Origin: Sesamum alatum
Taxonomy: Eukaryota; Streptophyta; Magnoliopsida; Lamiales; Pedaliaceae
Assembly (NCBI GenBank): GCA_034509735.1
Contig: JACGWO010000003.1
Span: forward strand, 43,446,873-43,510,872
DNA: 64,000 nt
Reading direction: 5' to 3'
The position numbers and the translations under genes are program-made. The stretch's first letter is position 1, and each line of letters starts with the position of its first letter. The notes below the pieces were generated by a model. The model was not told where the DNA came from and did not search any database. It saw nothing but the letters and a program-made list of their open reading frames with translations. Positions 1 through 11,591 of the stretch are shown here, piece by piece.

Positions 1-1198
1 TTTGTTTTGTGACTATCATCTTTTAGTTTTTAATTATTTTATTAAATTTAATTTTCTCTCTCTCTTCTCAACTTCCACATTTTTTTCCCTCACTCTTTTT
101 CCAATAATTTGTAACAACTTTCTTTTACTTTTTAATAGTTTTTATTTATTCAATTAACAAGACAAACACACACACATATATATATATATTAAATAATAAT
201 TAATTTTTTAAATTTAAATATGCACACAGATCTATATGTGCCACACATACCAATTTTCTATTAATAATGGCATATGTTGAAATTGAAGCTTGTTTGTTTA
301 TGTTCTCATTTTCAGTTTTAAATAGAAAATACGTATTAGCAAGTTCGTATAAATTTTCGTGTTAAATGAGAATATATTTTAATTAGTTAATAAGATTGTA
401 TTTATATTAAACTGAAAGTCAAATTAATATAATTTTAATGAGAATACATATAAATAAATATATTCTCATTTTAATTACTATATCAAAAATTAAAAACAAG
501 AAATAAAAACACAAACAGAGAGACCCTAAATCAATCAACAACACAGACCACCTGGAAACCTACAATCAAAATCCAATTGTAATTTGAGGAAAAGCTTTGG
601 TAATTGGACCACTTGAATGGGTTCCAGAAACCGTACAAAAAAGTTTTTATATGCTCTAATCTATGTAGGAATCTTCTATTTTCTATTGATTTGAGAGGAA
701 TATGCAACTTTTTTTCTCCACATGCAATTTGGTGAAAATACTATAATTATATATATGATTTAGAACAAAATCTTAGATTAGATTCTTGTCTTCAACTTCC
801 AATTAGATATGCTCTAGATTTTGCTCAAAATTCCCCTTAATTCAATGTATGAATAAAGTTCTTATATTCTTTCTAAATATGTGGACTTTAGTTTTTATGG
901 GATAATTGCCCTTTAAATTTTCTCGTCTACAAGAATTGGAAAACGCTTCAACAATGATGTTGTTTGAAACTTGATTGGTATTCTATTGCCTGAGGTATTG
1001 TTTGTTTTGATTTCGTATGAGTTCTACGATTTTATCCTGAAAATGAGTTTATGTAGGAAGAAGGGTGATTGGGGCTTATGTATAAGTTACTCGAAATATG
1101 GGACACTTTGTCCTACATCACATGTAAGCCTCACTAAATAAGATATTTTTATGAGATAAGTGTATAAATGATAATCTTGTTATCCACAAAAATTGTGG
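1..1198. other. AT-rich intergenic DNA, no gene seen
   Basis: Long A/T tracts, a short (TA)n run near 175-190 and no open frame of meaningful length. Nothing here resembles a domain, RNA gene or transposon end that I can defend. Confidence 0.6.
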
Positions 1199-3476
1199 TT
1201 TAGTTTGTTTCATTTTATGTGAGTTTATTATAATTTACTTTATTTGTTTTTCGTTATATTGATGTACTGATTCGACTAATTTATTGATGACATTATTGAG
1301 ATATTGATAAATCATATAATTTAAAAAACTATACGTACATTACATTTACATCTCTACAAATTTAAAGCACTAGTCAATAAAGTAGGAAAAATTACATTTT
1401 TGGTCCCACAGGATATACTTTGTTGCACTTGTGGTTCCATCATTTACGGACTCAACACTTTTGGTCTCACAGGAATCAAAAGAGTTGCACTTTTGGTCCC
1501 ATCGCCGTTAATGTTGTTAACTTATGGATGGAAAACCACATTTGAAAGTCAAAGGTGATTTTCTATGGTAACCACTAAAATATATAAAGGTGGTATTTTT
1601 TTCAAATTTTGACCCCAATTTGAAGATTCTCACTATATAAAATGTATTTTAATAACTTAATTTAGTTTGTTTCATTTTACGTGAGTTTATTGTAATTTGC
1701 TTTATTTGTTTTTCGTTATATTGATGTACTGATTCAACCGATTTATTGATGACATTATTTAGATATTGATAAATCATATAATTTAATACGTACATTACAT
1801 TTACATCTCTACAAATTTTAAAGCACTAGTCAATAAAGTAGGGAAAATTACATTTTTGGTCTCACAGGATATACTTTGTTGCACTTTTGGTTCCATCGTT
1901 TACGGACTCAATACTTTTGGTCCCACAGGAACCAAAAGAGTTGCACTTTTGGTCTCATCGCCGTTAATGTTGTTAACTTATGGATGGAAAACTACATTTG
2001 AAAGTCAAAGGTGATTTTCTATGGTAACCACTAAAATTTTTAAAGGTAGTATTTTTCAAATTTTGACCCCAATTTGAAGATTCTCACTATATAAAATGTA
2101 TTTTAATAACTTAATTTAGTTTGTTTCATTTTACGTGAGTTTATTGTAATTTGCTTTATTTGTTTTTCGTTATATTGATGTACTGATTCAACCGATTTAT
2201 TGATGACATTATTGAGATATTGATAAATCATATAATTTAATACGTACATTACATTTACATCTCTACAAATTTAAAGCACTAGTCAATAAAGTAGGAAAAA
2301 TTACATTTTTGGTTCCACAGGATATACTTTGTTGCACTTTTGGTTCCATCGTTTACGGACTCAATACTTTTGGTCCCACAGGAACCAAAAGAGTTGCACT
2401 TTTGGTCTCATCGCCGTTAATGTTGTTAACTTATGGATGGAAAACCACATTTGAAAGTCAAAGGTGATTTTCTATGGTAACCACTAAAATTTATAAAGGT
2501 GGTATTTTTTCAAATTTTAACCCCAATTTGAAGATTCTCACTATATAAAATGTATTTTAATAACTTAATTTAGTTTGTTTCATTTTACGTGAGTTTATTG
2601 TAATTTGTTTTATTTGTTTTTCGTTATATTGATGTATTGATTCAACCGATTTATTGATGACATTATTGAGATATTGATAAATCATATAATTTAATACGTA
2701 CATTACATTTACATCTCTACAAATTTAAAGCACTAGTCAATAAAGTAGGAAAAATTACATTTTTGGTTCCACAGGATATACTTTGTTGCACTTTTGGTTC
2801 CATCGTTTACGGACTCAATACTTTTGGTCCCACAGGAACCAAAAGAGTTGCACTTTTGGTCCCATCGCCGTTAATGTTGTTAACTTATGGATGGAAAACC
2901 ACATTTGAAAGTCAAAGGTGATTTTCTATGGTAACCACTAAAATTTATAAAGGTGGTATTTTTTCAAATTTTGACCCCAATTTGAAGATTCTCACTATAT
3001 AAAATGTATTTTAATAACTTAATTTAGTTTGTTTCATTTTACGTGAGTTTATTGTAATTTGCTTTATTTGTTTTTCGTTATATTGATGTACTGATTCAAC
3101 CGATTTATTGATGACATTATTGAGATATTGATAAATCATATAATTTAATACGTACATTACATTTACATCTCTACAAATTTAAAGCACTAGTCAATAAAGT
3201 AGGAAAAATTACATTTTTGATCCCACAGGATATACTTTGTTGCACTTTTAGTTCCATTGTTTACGGACTCAACACTTTTAGTCCCACAGGAACCAAAAGA
3301 GTTGCACTTTTGGTCGCATCGCCGTTAATGTTGTTAACTTATGGATGAAAAACTACATTTAAAAGTCAAAGGTGATTTTCTATGGTAACCACTAAAATAT
3401 ATAAAGGTGGTATTTTTTCAAATTTTGACCCCAATTTGAAAATTCTCACTATATAAAATGTATTTTAATAACTTAA
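1199..3476. repeat. Five-copy tandem array, ~454-bp unit, spanning a host/MULE junction
   Basis: The junction word tttagtttgtttcatttta recurs at about 1199, 1661, 2115, 2569 and 3023. The array ends at 3477, where the same tttag is followed by the inner TIR sequence instead. Spacing is 462 then 454, 454, 454 and 454 bp. Each unit holds about 185 bp of non-transposon flank ending in aataaagta, followed by the first ~275 bp of a MULE TIR. The copies differ by only scattered substitutions. The five-base match tttag at the breakpoint is the likely microhomology for the first duplication (inference). Confidence 0.9.
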
Positions 3477-4504
3477 TTTAGCTAAAATTATGTAAATTTG
3501 ATTCATTATAATCCTTAATTTTATAATGATATTATTATAAATAAAATGTTAAATTATGTGATTGCAAAATTAGGAATGCAAAGTCAGGATATTAATGTTA
3601 TGGAACAACATGTAATTTTTTTAGTTTAAAATGTTGAATTTAGTTGTTAATGTTAATGTTGGATTTAAACAGGATGTTTTCTTTGTGTGCAGGAATCTCA
3701 ACCCCTTATGCACATTTTTTCACAATGTTCGAACGTCAAGGAAGCTTCGGGGAGTGAGAGTCAAGTGCCTTTTTTGACAGAAGGAGGAAAAATGTTTGTC
3801 ACCATGACAAACCTTTCGGCTGCAATACATGCATCAAAGAAGAAGAAACCAAACACTTGAACTGTAATCAAGTTTTTTGGTATTGTTAACTTTTTGGGGA
3901 TGTAATCAAGTTTTTCGGATGTAATTTTTTGGGCAAATTTGCAATCTTTTGGCAATTACAAACTTTGGCAATTCTTTTGTGAAGTGCAATTGCATATATG
4001 TGCATAGTTGGCAAGGGGAAACATGGCTCGATATGTATATTGCAACAATTAAGTTGGTCCTTTTCCGGTTCAATGCAATCTTGCTTTTAATTTTGCAATA
4101 TTTTTATTTTACTTTTTTAAAGTTATTCTAATTTTGCAATCACATAATTTAACATTTCATTTATAATAATATCATTATAAAATTAAGGATTATAATGAAT
4201 CAAATTTACATAATTTTAGCTAAATTAAGTTATTAAAATACATTTTATATAGTGAGAATTTTCAAATTGGGGTCAAAATTTGGAAAAATACCACATTTAT
4301 AAATTTTAGTGGTTTTAAACCATAGAAAACCACCTTTGACTTTCAAATGTGGTTTTCCATCCATAAGTTAACAACATTAACGGCGATGGGACCAAAAGTG
4401 CAACACTTTTGGTTCCTGTGGGATCAAAAATGTTGAGCCCGTAAACAATGGGACCAAAAGTACAACAAGATATATCCTGTGGGATCAAAAGTACAATTTT
4501 CCCC
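1385..4504 (+). mobile_element. Non-autonomous MULE derivative with amplified left end
   Basis: Long TIRs are visible: the left one ends at about 3572 (core copy 3202-3572) and the right one is 4129-4504, in inverted orientation. Both contain the same dispersed 'ttttggtcccac' phrases. The 9-bp direct repeat aataaagta lies just outside the right end (4505-4513) and just outside the left end (3193-3201, and 1376-1384 in the first tandem copy). A 9-bp target duplication plus long TIRs is the Mutator signature. The interior keeps only a terminal transposase exon, so the element cannot move on its own. If the tandem copies are collapsed, the core element is 3202-4504, about 1.3 kb. Confidence 0.85.
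3693..3860 (+). pseudogene. Last exon of a MULE transposase (remnant)
   Basis: A splice acceptor (tttgtgtgcag) is followed by 55 open codons and a TGA. The residues MFVTMTNLSAAIHASKKKK near the end match the C-terminal tail KFVTMSHLEAAVSAQNASKK of the transposase in the element at 26177-31055. This shows the exon comes from a MuDR-type transposase gene. The catalytic DDE region, SWIM finger and promoter are missing, so this is a relic left by internal deletion. The intron 5' of it is bounded by TIR sequence, with no upstream exon present. Confidence 0.75.
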
Positions 4505-4545
4505 AATAAAGTATAAGGACGAGAAACAAAATTGAAAGTTCACTT

Positions 4546-4583
4546 TGGCTGCGATTGGAATGAAGGATCTGGATTTGGTTAAG
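4546..4583. mobile_element. Left part of a MITE split by the gypsy insertion
   Basis: The sequence from ggctgcgattggaatgaagg to the LTR boundary is the inverted counterpart of 13950-14000 (it reads ggtacatttggaatgaatgc on the other strand). The remainder of this small element continues at 13756 after the LTR retrotransposon. Its own target duplication was not identified. Confidence 0.5.
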
Positions 4584-6754
4584 TGTAGCACCCTCTAACG
4601 GCACTACGACTATATCTTCCCTAAATATCACACTTAATGTAAACCCTAATTATATGTATAATTAGGCACATAATGTAGCCCCTGTTGAGTATATATACAC
4701 ATAGTCTCATCATCACAACAAGAATATTTAATATCTCATCCGCAAGATCATATATACATATATATCAAGTACGTCAAAAATGGGACTATTATAACTAGTT
4801 CACATGCTATTCTCGCCTTTAATTCAAAATGAGACTTCTATTTCTATTTACAAGGAGGAGAAAACTGCATACTGGCCCGACCTGACTGGGATGCAAAATG
4901 TGGACCTAGCTGTCGTGAGTAGGCACAGCAAAATCTACACCTGAAATTATTAGCAGAGGGATGAGCCTGCAACTCCATAAGTAAATAACCGGTACCACTA
5001 TACACGCACCTCAATTATATCAAACAAGACAAAGACAAGCAACGTATATAATATAATCAACTTAATCAAGCACATTTCATTTTATTTCTCCACGTAGTCA
5101 TTTAATAACACGATAACCAATCAAACTTATATTTTCCTAGTTGGCTTACCAAAAAGGTGATATAGTGTTTTTCTCCACCAACTCAACCTCACTATTCATT
5201 CATATATATACATGAATCCCCTTGACATGCTACACAGGCTCATCAATCTCATTTCGCATCATAGCTCTTTCATTTCACATCATAGCTCTTTCATTTCGCA
5301 TCATAGCTCTTTTCATTTCGCATCATAGCTCTTTTCACATCGCATCATAGCTCTTTTCATTTCATTTTTCCATATAGGCTATTCAACAACATCAAGGGGT
5401 ATTCATATCATAATTACATTCAATTTCCATCACTCCCTCGATTCCACATATCACCGTTCTTGTAAGCCAACTAGCCACATAAAACCACATAGCAGCATTT
5501 TTCACGTACAAGCACATAACACTGGTATCAAACAGCCAATGACATATCTTCCTCATTTCATTTTCACGACATAATCATTTCAAAGTAATCATTAACCACT
5601 CGTACAGTTCAAAATAGATTAGTCAAGCACGAATTAATCATAGGCTCACATAAAAGTAATATTATCAAGAAATGAAACATATACAAATAATACTAATTAT
5701 TTACGTACACAACACTAACAGGAAAAAGGAACATATAAGCAGCACTAATTATTTACTTACCTCGATCTTATACAGATTTAGCTAGCTGATATGAAGTCGT
5801 ACGATCATCTACTTTATCCTCGTGTCCTATCATAAGGTATAATACGTATAATTAATATCTAGAATGTCAATTCCTAAATAAAATATTAAATAGTATTTAT
5901 ATATATATATATATATATTTCACCAATCTCTCAATATTTCATTAAACCCTCCATCCTATTATAACTACCATTCATAATAATAATTCTTGAATTATATTTA
6001 TCTCAAAATATACTTATCTTTACTAAATATAACATTTTCAAATATATTCTATAATATTTCTCAAATAAATTTTTCAACCCGATTAAACTAAGCCAATCAA
6101 TTGTAGAAATTAGTAAATCTAGTAAATTAAGCACTTTAAGCTATTAATTTATAACACCCCTAATTTAATTGAGACATTTAACCAGGCACTAATTATAAAT
6201 ACTCAAATTCATAAAATTTTCCGGTTAAACACTAAATCGAATAGTATAATTAAAATTTAATAAATGGACTAATTATTTAATATTAATATACAATTAATTA
6301 GAAATTTTAAAATATGCCTTAATTACCTCTTTCGCGGGAGCCGACGAAATGCTCAATTCCACTGCTAATTGGAATTAGGATAAACTCTTTGTCCATTATT
6401 ATATATATATATATGTAAATTAAAAGTGGGGTGCTTTGTTATAATTTAGATACACGTGGCCCCCCCCCTAAAAGTGTATCTCCACTTTAGTGATTATTAT
6501 AATTTATATATAATTCTTTTTTTTTTTTAATATATATATCATTTCTTTTATTGCCTTCAATAAAATTACAATTTTATACCTCAATTTATAATTTGACCTC
6601 AAGATTTTTTTTTTTCGTAAAGCTCCAATTACACCGTTTCAAGTCTCAATATAATCATAATTTAATCTATAATATATCTACTAATTAACTAAATTTTTTT
6701 TAATGATTATCAATTAACCCCATAATTATGTATAAAAAATTTATGGGCGTCACA
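4584..6754 (-). repeat. LTR (3' LTR on the coding strand)
   Basis: 2171 bp, nearly identical to 11592-13755. It contains a (TA)n run near 5900 and a 22-bp tandem repeat at 5249-5358. It ends next to the polypurine tract. Confidence 0.95.
5249..5358. repeat. 22-bp tandem repeat inside the LTR
   Basis: About five copies of catttcgcatcatagctctt with small variations. The same block is present at 12258-12367 in the other LTR, so it predates the insertion. Confidence 0.85.
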
Positions 6755-6767
6755 ATTCTCCCCTCCT
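6755..6767 (-). promoter_or_regulatory. Polypurine tract
   Basis: On the minus strand aggaggggagaat lies directly before the TGTGACGCCC start of the 3' LTR. It is preceded by the aatttcgaggacgaaa phrase common in plant gypsy elements, and it would prime plus-strand DNA synthesis. Confidence 0.8.
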
Positions 6768-6794
6768 AATAAAAATTTCGTCCTCGAAATTTAA

Positions 6795-8344
6795 TTAACG
6801 TACCAGTTCAGGGAATAAATATGGATACTTCTCTCTCATACTCTCCTCAACCTCCCAAGTGGCTTCTCTGGGAGAGTGATGACTCCATTTTACCTTCACC
6901 ATAGGTATTTCTTTATTCCTCAACTTCTTATATATTCCGATCCAAAATTTCTATGGGTTCTTCTATGTACGTTAATCCCTCAGATATTTCTATCTCTGGT
7001 TCACGCAAAATGTGACTAGGATCAGATCGATATCGACTAACATGGACACATGAACACATCATGTATTTGGGACAACTCTGCTGGTAATGCTAATCGATAA
7101 GCTAGTGGTCCGACTCGCTCAATGATTTCATACGGCCCAATATATCTCGGACTTAACTTTCCTTGCTTACCGAATCTTAAGATTCCTCTCCATGGTGATA
7201 CTTTCAGAAAAACTTTTTCTCCCACCTCATATTCCATCTCCCGGCGATGTTTGTCGACATAACTCTTCTGCCGATCTTGAGCGGCCTTCAAACACTTTTT
7301 GACTATTTGTACCTTATCCACCGTTTCTCGGACTAATTCGGGCCCCTCAAGTTGTCTTAATCCCTCAACGTCCCAACATATTGGACTTCGGCATTTTCTT
7401 CCATACAAAGCTTCATACGGAGCCATGCCAATACTAGAATGAAAAACTATTATTATATGCAAATTCCATCAGTGGTAAATGATCATCCCAGTTTCCTCTG
7501 AACTCAATCACGCAGGCTCTCATCATGTCCTCCAACGTCTGAATGGTCCTTTCTGATTGTCCATCTGTTTGAGGATGGAATGCTGTACTAAAGTGCAGCC
7601 TGGTACCTAATGCCCTTTGCAAGCTTCCCCAAAAATGAGATGTAAACCGAGGATCTCTGTCGGAGACTATAGAAGTAGGAACCCCATGTAATCTCACAAT
7701 TTCTGAAACGTACAATTCAACCAACTTATCTAAAGAATCATTTTGTCTTACTGGCAAAAAGTGAGCCGATTTAGTCAATCTATCCACGATTACCCAAATA
7801 GCATCATGTTTCCTGAATGTACGTGGTAACCCAATGACAAAATCCATAGTAATCTTTTCCCATTTCCATTCAGGTATAGATAAAGGATGAAGCTTACCGG
7901 CTGGTGCTTGGTGTTCTGCCTTAACTTGCTGACAAGTTAAACATTTAGCCACAAACTCTGCAACATCTTTCTTCATGGTTGGCCACCAATAGTAGGGTCT
8001 CAAATCTCGATACATCTTGGTACTGCCAGGATGCATAGCATACGGTGCATAGTGCGCCTCGTGCATAATCTCTATTCTCAATTCCTCTACATTCGGCACA
8101 CACATACGCTTCCCATTTAATAACATACCATCTTCTTGTATTACATATTGATCGTTCTTTCCTTCTTGTGCCTTGGCTTTCATTTTCTGCAAATACGGAT
8201 CACTATTCTGTGCATTCTTAACTTTGTCCCTAAGGGAGGGCTTCACTTGAAGAGTGGCAAGTAAAAGATCTTCACCAACGCTAAAACTCACATTCATGGC
8301 TCTGAGGGCAGCTAAATACTCCACATTATAGCAAATCATACCTG
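6795..8344 (-). pseudogene. Integrase and chromodomain-like tail of the gypsy pol (broken)
   Basis: The zinc-binding region shows a conserved CxxC (KCLTCQQVK) after the [18 protein letters not shown] segment. The catalytic core shows D at MDFVIGLP, D at VSDRDPRF and E in the [15 protein letters not shown] region. The frame breaks near 7440, resumes at [16 protein letters not shown], and breaks again near 7075 and 6945. The tail then reads VKVKWSHHSPREATWEVEES and ends in a TAA at 6795-6797. This tail matches the chromodomain-like end (EATWE motif) of the Tekay/Del group, thought to guide insertion into heterochromatin. With these breaks no intact protein can be made from this copy. Confidence 0.88.
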
Positions 8345-10404
8345 CTAATTGGCCTCCACCGTCTTTCTACTCAACGCATCTGCAACTACATTTGCTTTTC
8401 CGGGGTGATAATCAATAGTACAATCGTAGTCCTTCAACAGCTCGATCCACCTTCTTTGCCTCAAATTTAACTCTTTCTGTGTTGGAATATACTTTAAACT
8501 TTTATGATTTGTAAATATCTGAAACGTCTCTCCATACAGATAATGCCTCCAGATTTTCAATGCATGTACAATCGCTGCCAATTCCAGATCATGGGTCGGA
8601 TAGTTCAATTCGTGCGGCCTCAACTGCCTCGAAGCATAAGCTATCACCCTTCCATGTTGCATCAAAACACATCCGAGTCCTTGCCGTGAAGCATCAGTAT
8701 ATACCACATATCCTCCATTCCCAGATGGCAATGCAAGAATAGGTGCTGAGGTAAGTCTTTTCTTCAATTCTTCAAAACTCTTATCACACATGTCATTCCA
8801 ATTGAATGGTGCATTCTTCTTTAACAGATTCGTCAAGGGTCTCGCAATCACAGAGAAATCTTTCACAAACCTTCTATAATACCCAGCCAATCCTAGAAAA
8901 CTGCGAACTTCTGATGCATTTTTAGGTGGCTCCCTCTCCAAAATAGCATTAACTTTTGCCGGATCAGGTTGTACTCCTTGCTTCGAAACAACATGCCCTA
9001 AGAAAGCAATCTCCTCCATCCAAAATTCACATTTGCTAAATTTAGCATACAATTGTTTTTCTCTCAAAATTTGTAAAACTGTCCTTAAATGTTGTTCATG
9101 TTCCTCGTGACTACTAGAGTATATCAGGATGTCATCAATAAACACAATCACAAATTGATCAAGGAATGACTGTAAGGTTTTGTTCATCAACGACATGAAA
9201 AGCAGCAGGGGCATTCGTTAACCCAAATGGCATAACAACAAATTCATAATGACCATACCTGGTTCGAAAAGCTGTCTTTGGAATAGACCCTTCTTCGATC
9301 CGCAATTGCCAATAACCTGATCTCAAATCAATTTTAGAAAACACTGTTGCACCCTTTAGTTGATCAAGTAATCATCTATCCGTGGCAGAGGATACTTGTT
9401 CTTAATTGTAATCCGATTCAACTGTCTATAATCAACACATAATCTCATACTCCCATCCTTCTTCTTTACGAATAATACTGGTGCTCCCCAAGGCGAAATA
9501 CTTGGTCGTATAAATCCCTTATCGAGTAATTCTTCTAATTGCTTCTTTAATTCTTTCAGTTCAAGTGGAGCCATTCTATATGGTGCAATCGAAATAGGTG
9601 CTGCCCCAGGAATAGTTTCTATTTCAAAATCCACTTCTCGATGAGGTGGTAACCCAGGTAATTCTTCTGGAAAAACATCAGGAAATTCCCTAACTACTGG
9701 AATATCTGACACACCCGGACTGATCTTCGTAGTATCACGTATACTAGCTAGATATGCTTCACACCCTTCTTTAATTAAATTAAAAGCAGTCACAGCAGAA
9801 ATTAAGCAGTTAGGTATAACTTTTCTTTCTCCCACTATAACCGTCTTCATTTGCTCATTGATTTCTACAGCCACCTCTTTTGTTTGACAGTCCACCAAAG
9901 CATGATTACTAGATAACCAATCCATCCCTAGAATAACATCAAACTCCCTAAGGTTTATCACAACCAAATCTGCATATAGTGTGACACTATCCACTACTAT
10001 TGGACAAGATCTCACAACGGTATTAACAAATATAACCCCACCAACAGGCATAGATACACATAAGTCATGCCCCAACTGTTCAATACTAGCATGCACACGT
10101 GATGCAAAATCATGTGATATAAATGAACAAGTAGATCCTGGATCAATTAACACATGCGCATCAGAATTGCAAATAGAAAAGGAACCAGTAATAACCTCAG
10201 GTGCAGTAGGAGCTTGTTCCCTGGTGATGGCGTACACCCTTGCTTGTGGCTGAGATTGACTACTTTGTCCAGTCGATGTTGTAGAAATAGTCCCGCTACC
10301 TCGACCACCTCTGCCTCGACCCCTATTTGTACTAGCCCGTTGCACATTTTCCCCTACATTACTTGGTCCTGAAATCTGGGATCCACTGGCGTCAACTCTC
10401 CACG
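8345..10404 (-). pseudogene. Protease, reverse transcriptase and RNase H of the gypsy pol (broken)
   Basis: The protease site is [12 protein letters not shown] near 10120-10160, with DPGS where DSGA/DTGS is usual. RT starts near 9680 ([14 protein letters not shown]) and contains [20 protein letters not shown], the [12 protein letters not shown] motif and the catalytic FIDDILIYS. RNase H contains [13 protein letters not shown] and ends with [10 protein letters not shown] near 8365. Frame breaks are seen at about 9355 (before [12 protein letters not shown]), about 9195 (in the T run of NAPAAF) and about 8350 (between RNase H and integrase). Each looks like a one-base indel, so either this copy is dead or homopolymer assembly errors are present. 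Confidence 0.9.
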
Positions 10405-11480
10405 TAGGACAATCCCTGACGATATGCCCCGGTTGGTGGCAACGATAACATATGATTGGCTGGACTCCCCAACATTCACCGACGTGTTTCCTACCGCAAT
10501 TCGTGCACGAGGGAATAGACCTTCCACTAAACGATCTGGTTGGACCCTGTCTTCCCCCAAATCCGACTGAGGTAGACCCGCCTCTACTTAACGACACTGA
10601 TGGAGACCTATTAGTTTGACTCATTCCTCGGCCTCTGTACCCACCTCTCTGAAAAACCAGAACTCTTAAAAGAAACTGCAGCACTTGGCCCGCCTGTAAA
10701 GTTAGGATTACCTGTCCACTTCTTCCGTTTAGATTCAGCGGAATTCCTTTCTATGGATGTCTCTTCAGCTCTCAATGCTGCTTCTAAAAGTGCACTGTAA
10801 CTTGGAGGTTTAATTGCTATCTTCTCTCGTATCTCAAGCCTCAGGCCTCTTTCAAATCTGTCTCTCCTCAATTCATCTGTACTTACCTCTTCTGGAGCAT
10901 ACTTGGATAGCCTCACAAATTGCAGCTCATACTCAGCGACAGACAAATCATTTTGCTTTAACTCAAGAAATTCAACTTTCTTACGGTTTCTGTAGACCGG
11001 TGGAGTGTATTTCTCAGTAAATTCTCTCAAAAAATCGTTCCATGTTAAAGTGATTGGTCGACTCCTACTCCCTGGAACAGTTTCCCACCAATCCAACGCA
11101 TCTTTCTCTAATAAAGACACTGCATACCTCAACTTTTGTTCAGAAGTGCATTCAATTCTGTCGAGAACTCTTTCCGTATTCCTCAACCATTCTTCTGCTT
11201 CTGCAGGATCAGTTGTACCAGCAAATACCTTCGCACCCTGTCTTCTAACTATCTCATAGTTTTTATCAATGACTACATCTTGTGGTTGGGGTTGGGGTTG
11301 TGGTTGTGGAGCCATCCTCTGCATAAACTCTAGGAATTATTGCATAAAAGGATTTACTTCTGGTTGGGGAACATTTCTATTCGGGGCTTCTAACCCCTGA
11401 TGTTCAGATGCATGATCATGACCCTGTACAAACTCTAATGACTCAGTTGGGCCAGCAGCATTTTCACCTGACGCTTCCAT
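10405..11480 (-). pseudogene. Gag of the gypsy element (broken)
   Basis: The best start is the ATG at 11480 (MEASGENAAGP), about 110 bp inside the 5' LTR boundary. A premature TAA lies at 11337-11339 and an internal ATG follows it. The capsid region carries the Retrotrans_gag pattern (AEEWLRNTERVLDRIE, then ALDWWETV). A PQPQPQPQ run sits near the N-terminus. A frameshift in a T run near 10655 separates the capsid from the RGGYRGRG linker and the CCHC knuckle [14 protein letters not shown] (about 10410-10450), preceded by a CxxC segment. Gag would form the virus-like particle and bind RNA. This copy cannot do so as written. Confidence 0.88.
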
Positions 11481-11574
11481 CCTATATGAAATGCATATGT
11501 ATAATTAGACTCATAATATATATGTTAATTATAATACCACATACTATCAATTAACCCCAGAGAATCTAATCCCT

Positions 11575-11586
11575 GCTCTGATACCA
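11575..11586 (-). promoter_or_regulatory. Primer binding site, initiator tRNA-Met
   Basis: On the minus strand TGGTATCAGAGC lies 5 bases after the end of the 5' LTR. It is complementary to the 3' end of plant initiator tRNA-Met, the usual primer for this group. Confidence 0.88.
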
Positions 11587-11591
11587 CCAAA

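Noticed and set aside
1040..1145. Possible MITE near the left edge
   Set aside because: No inverted partner or target duplication visible.
5249..5358. Short regular repeats that could suggest a CRISPR array
   Set aside because: Directly abutting 22-bp units without spacers, inside a plant LTR.
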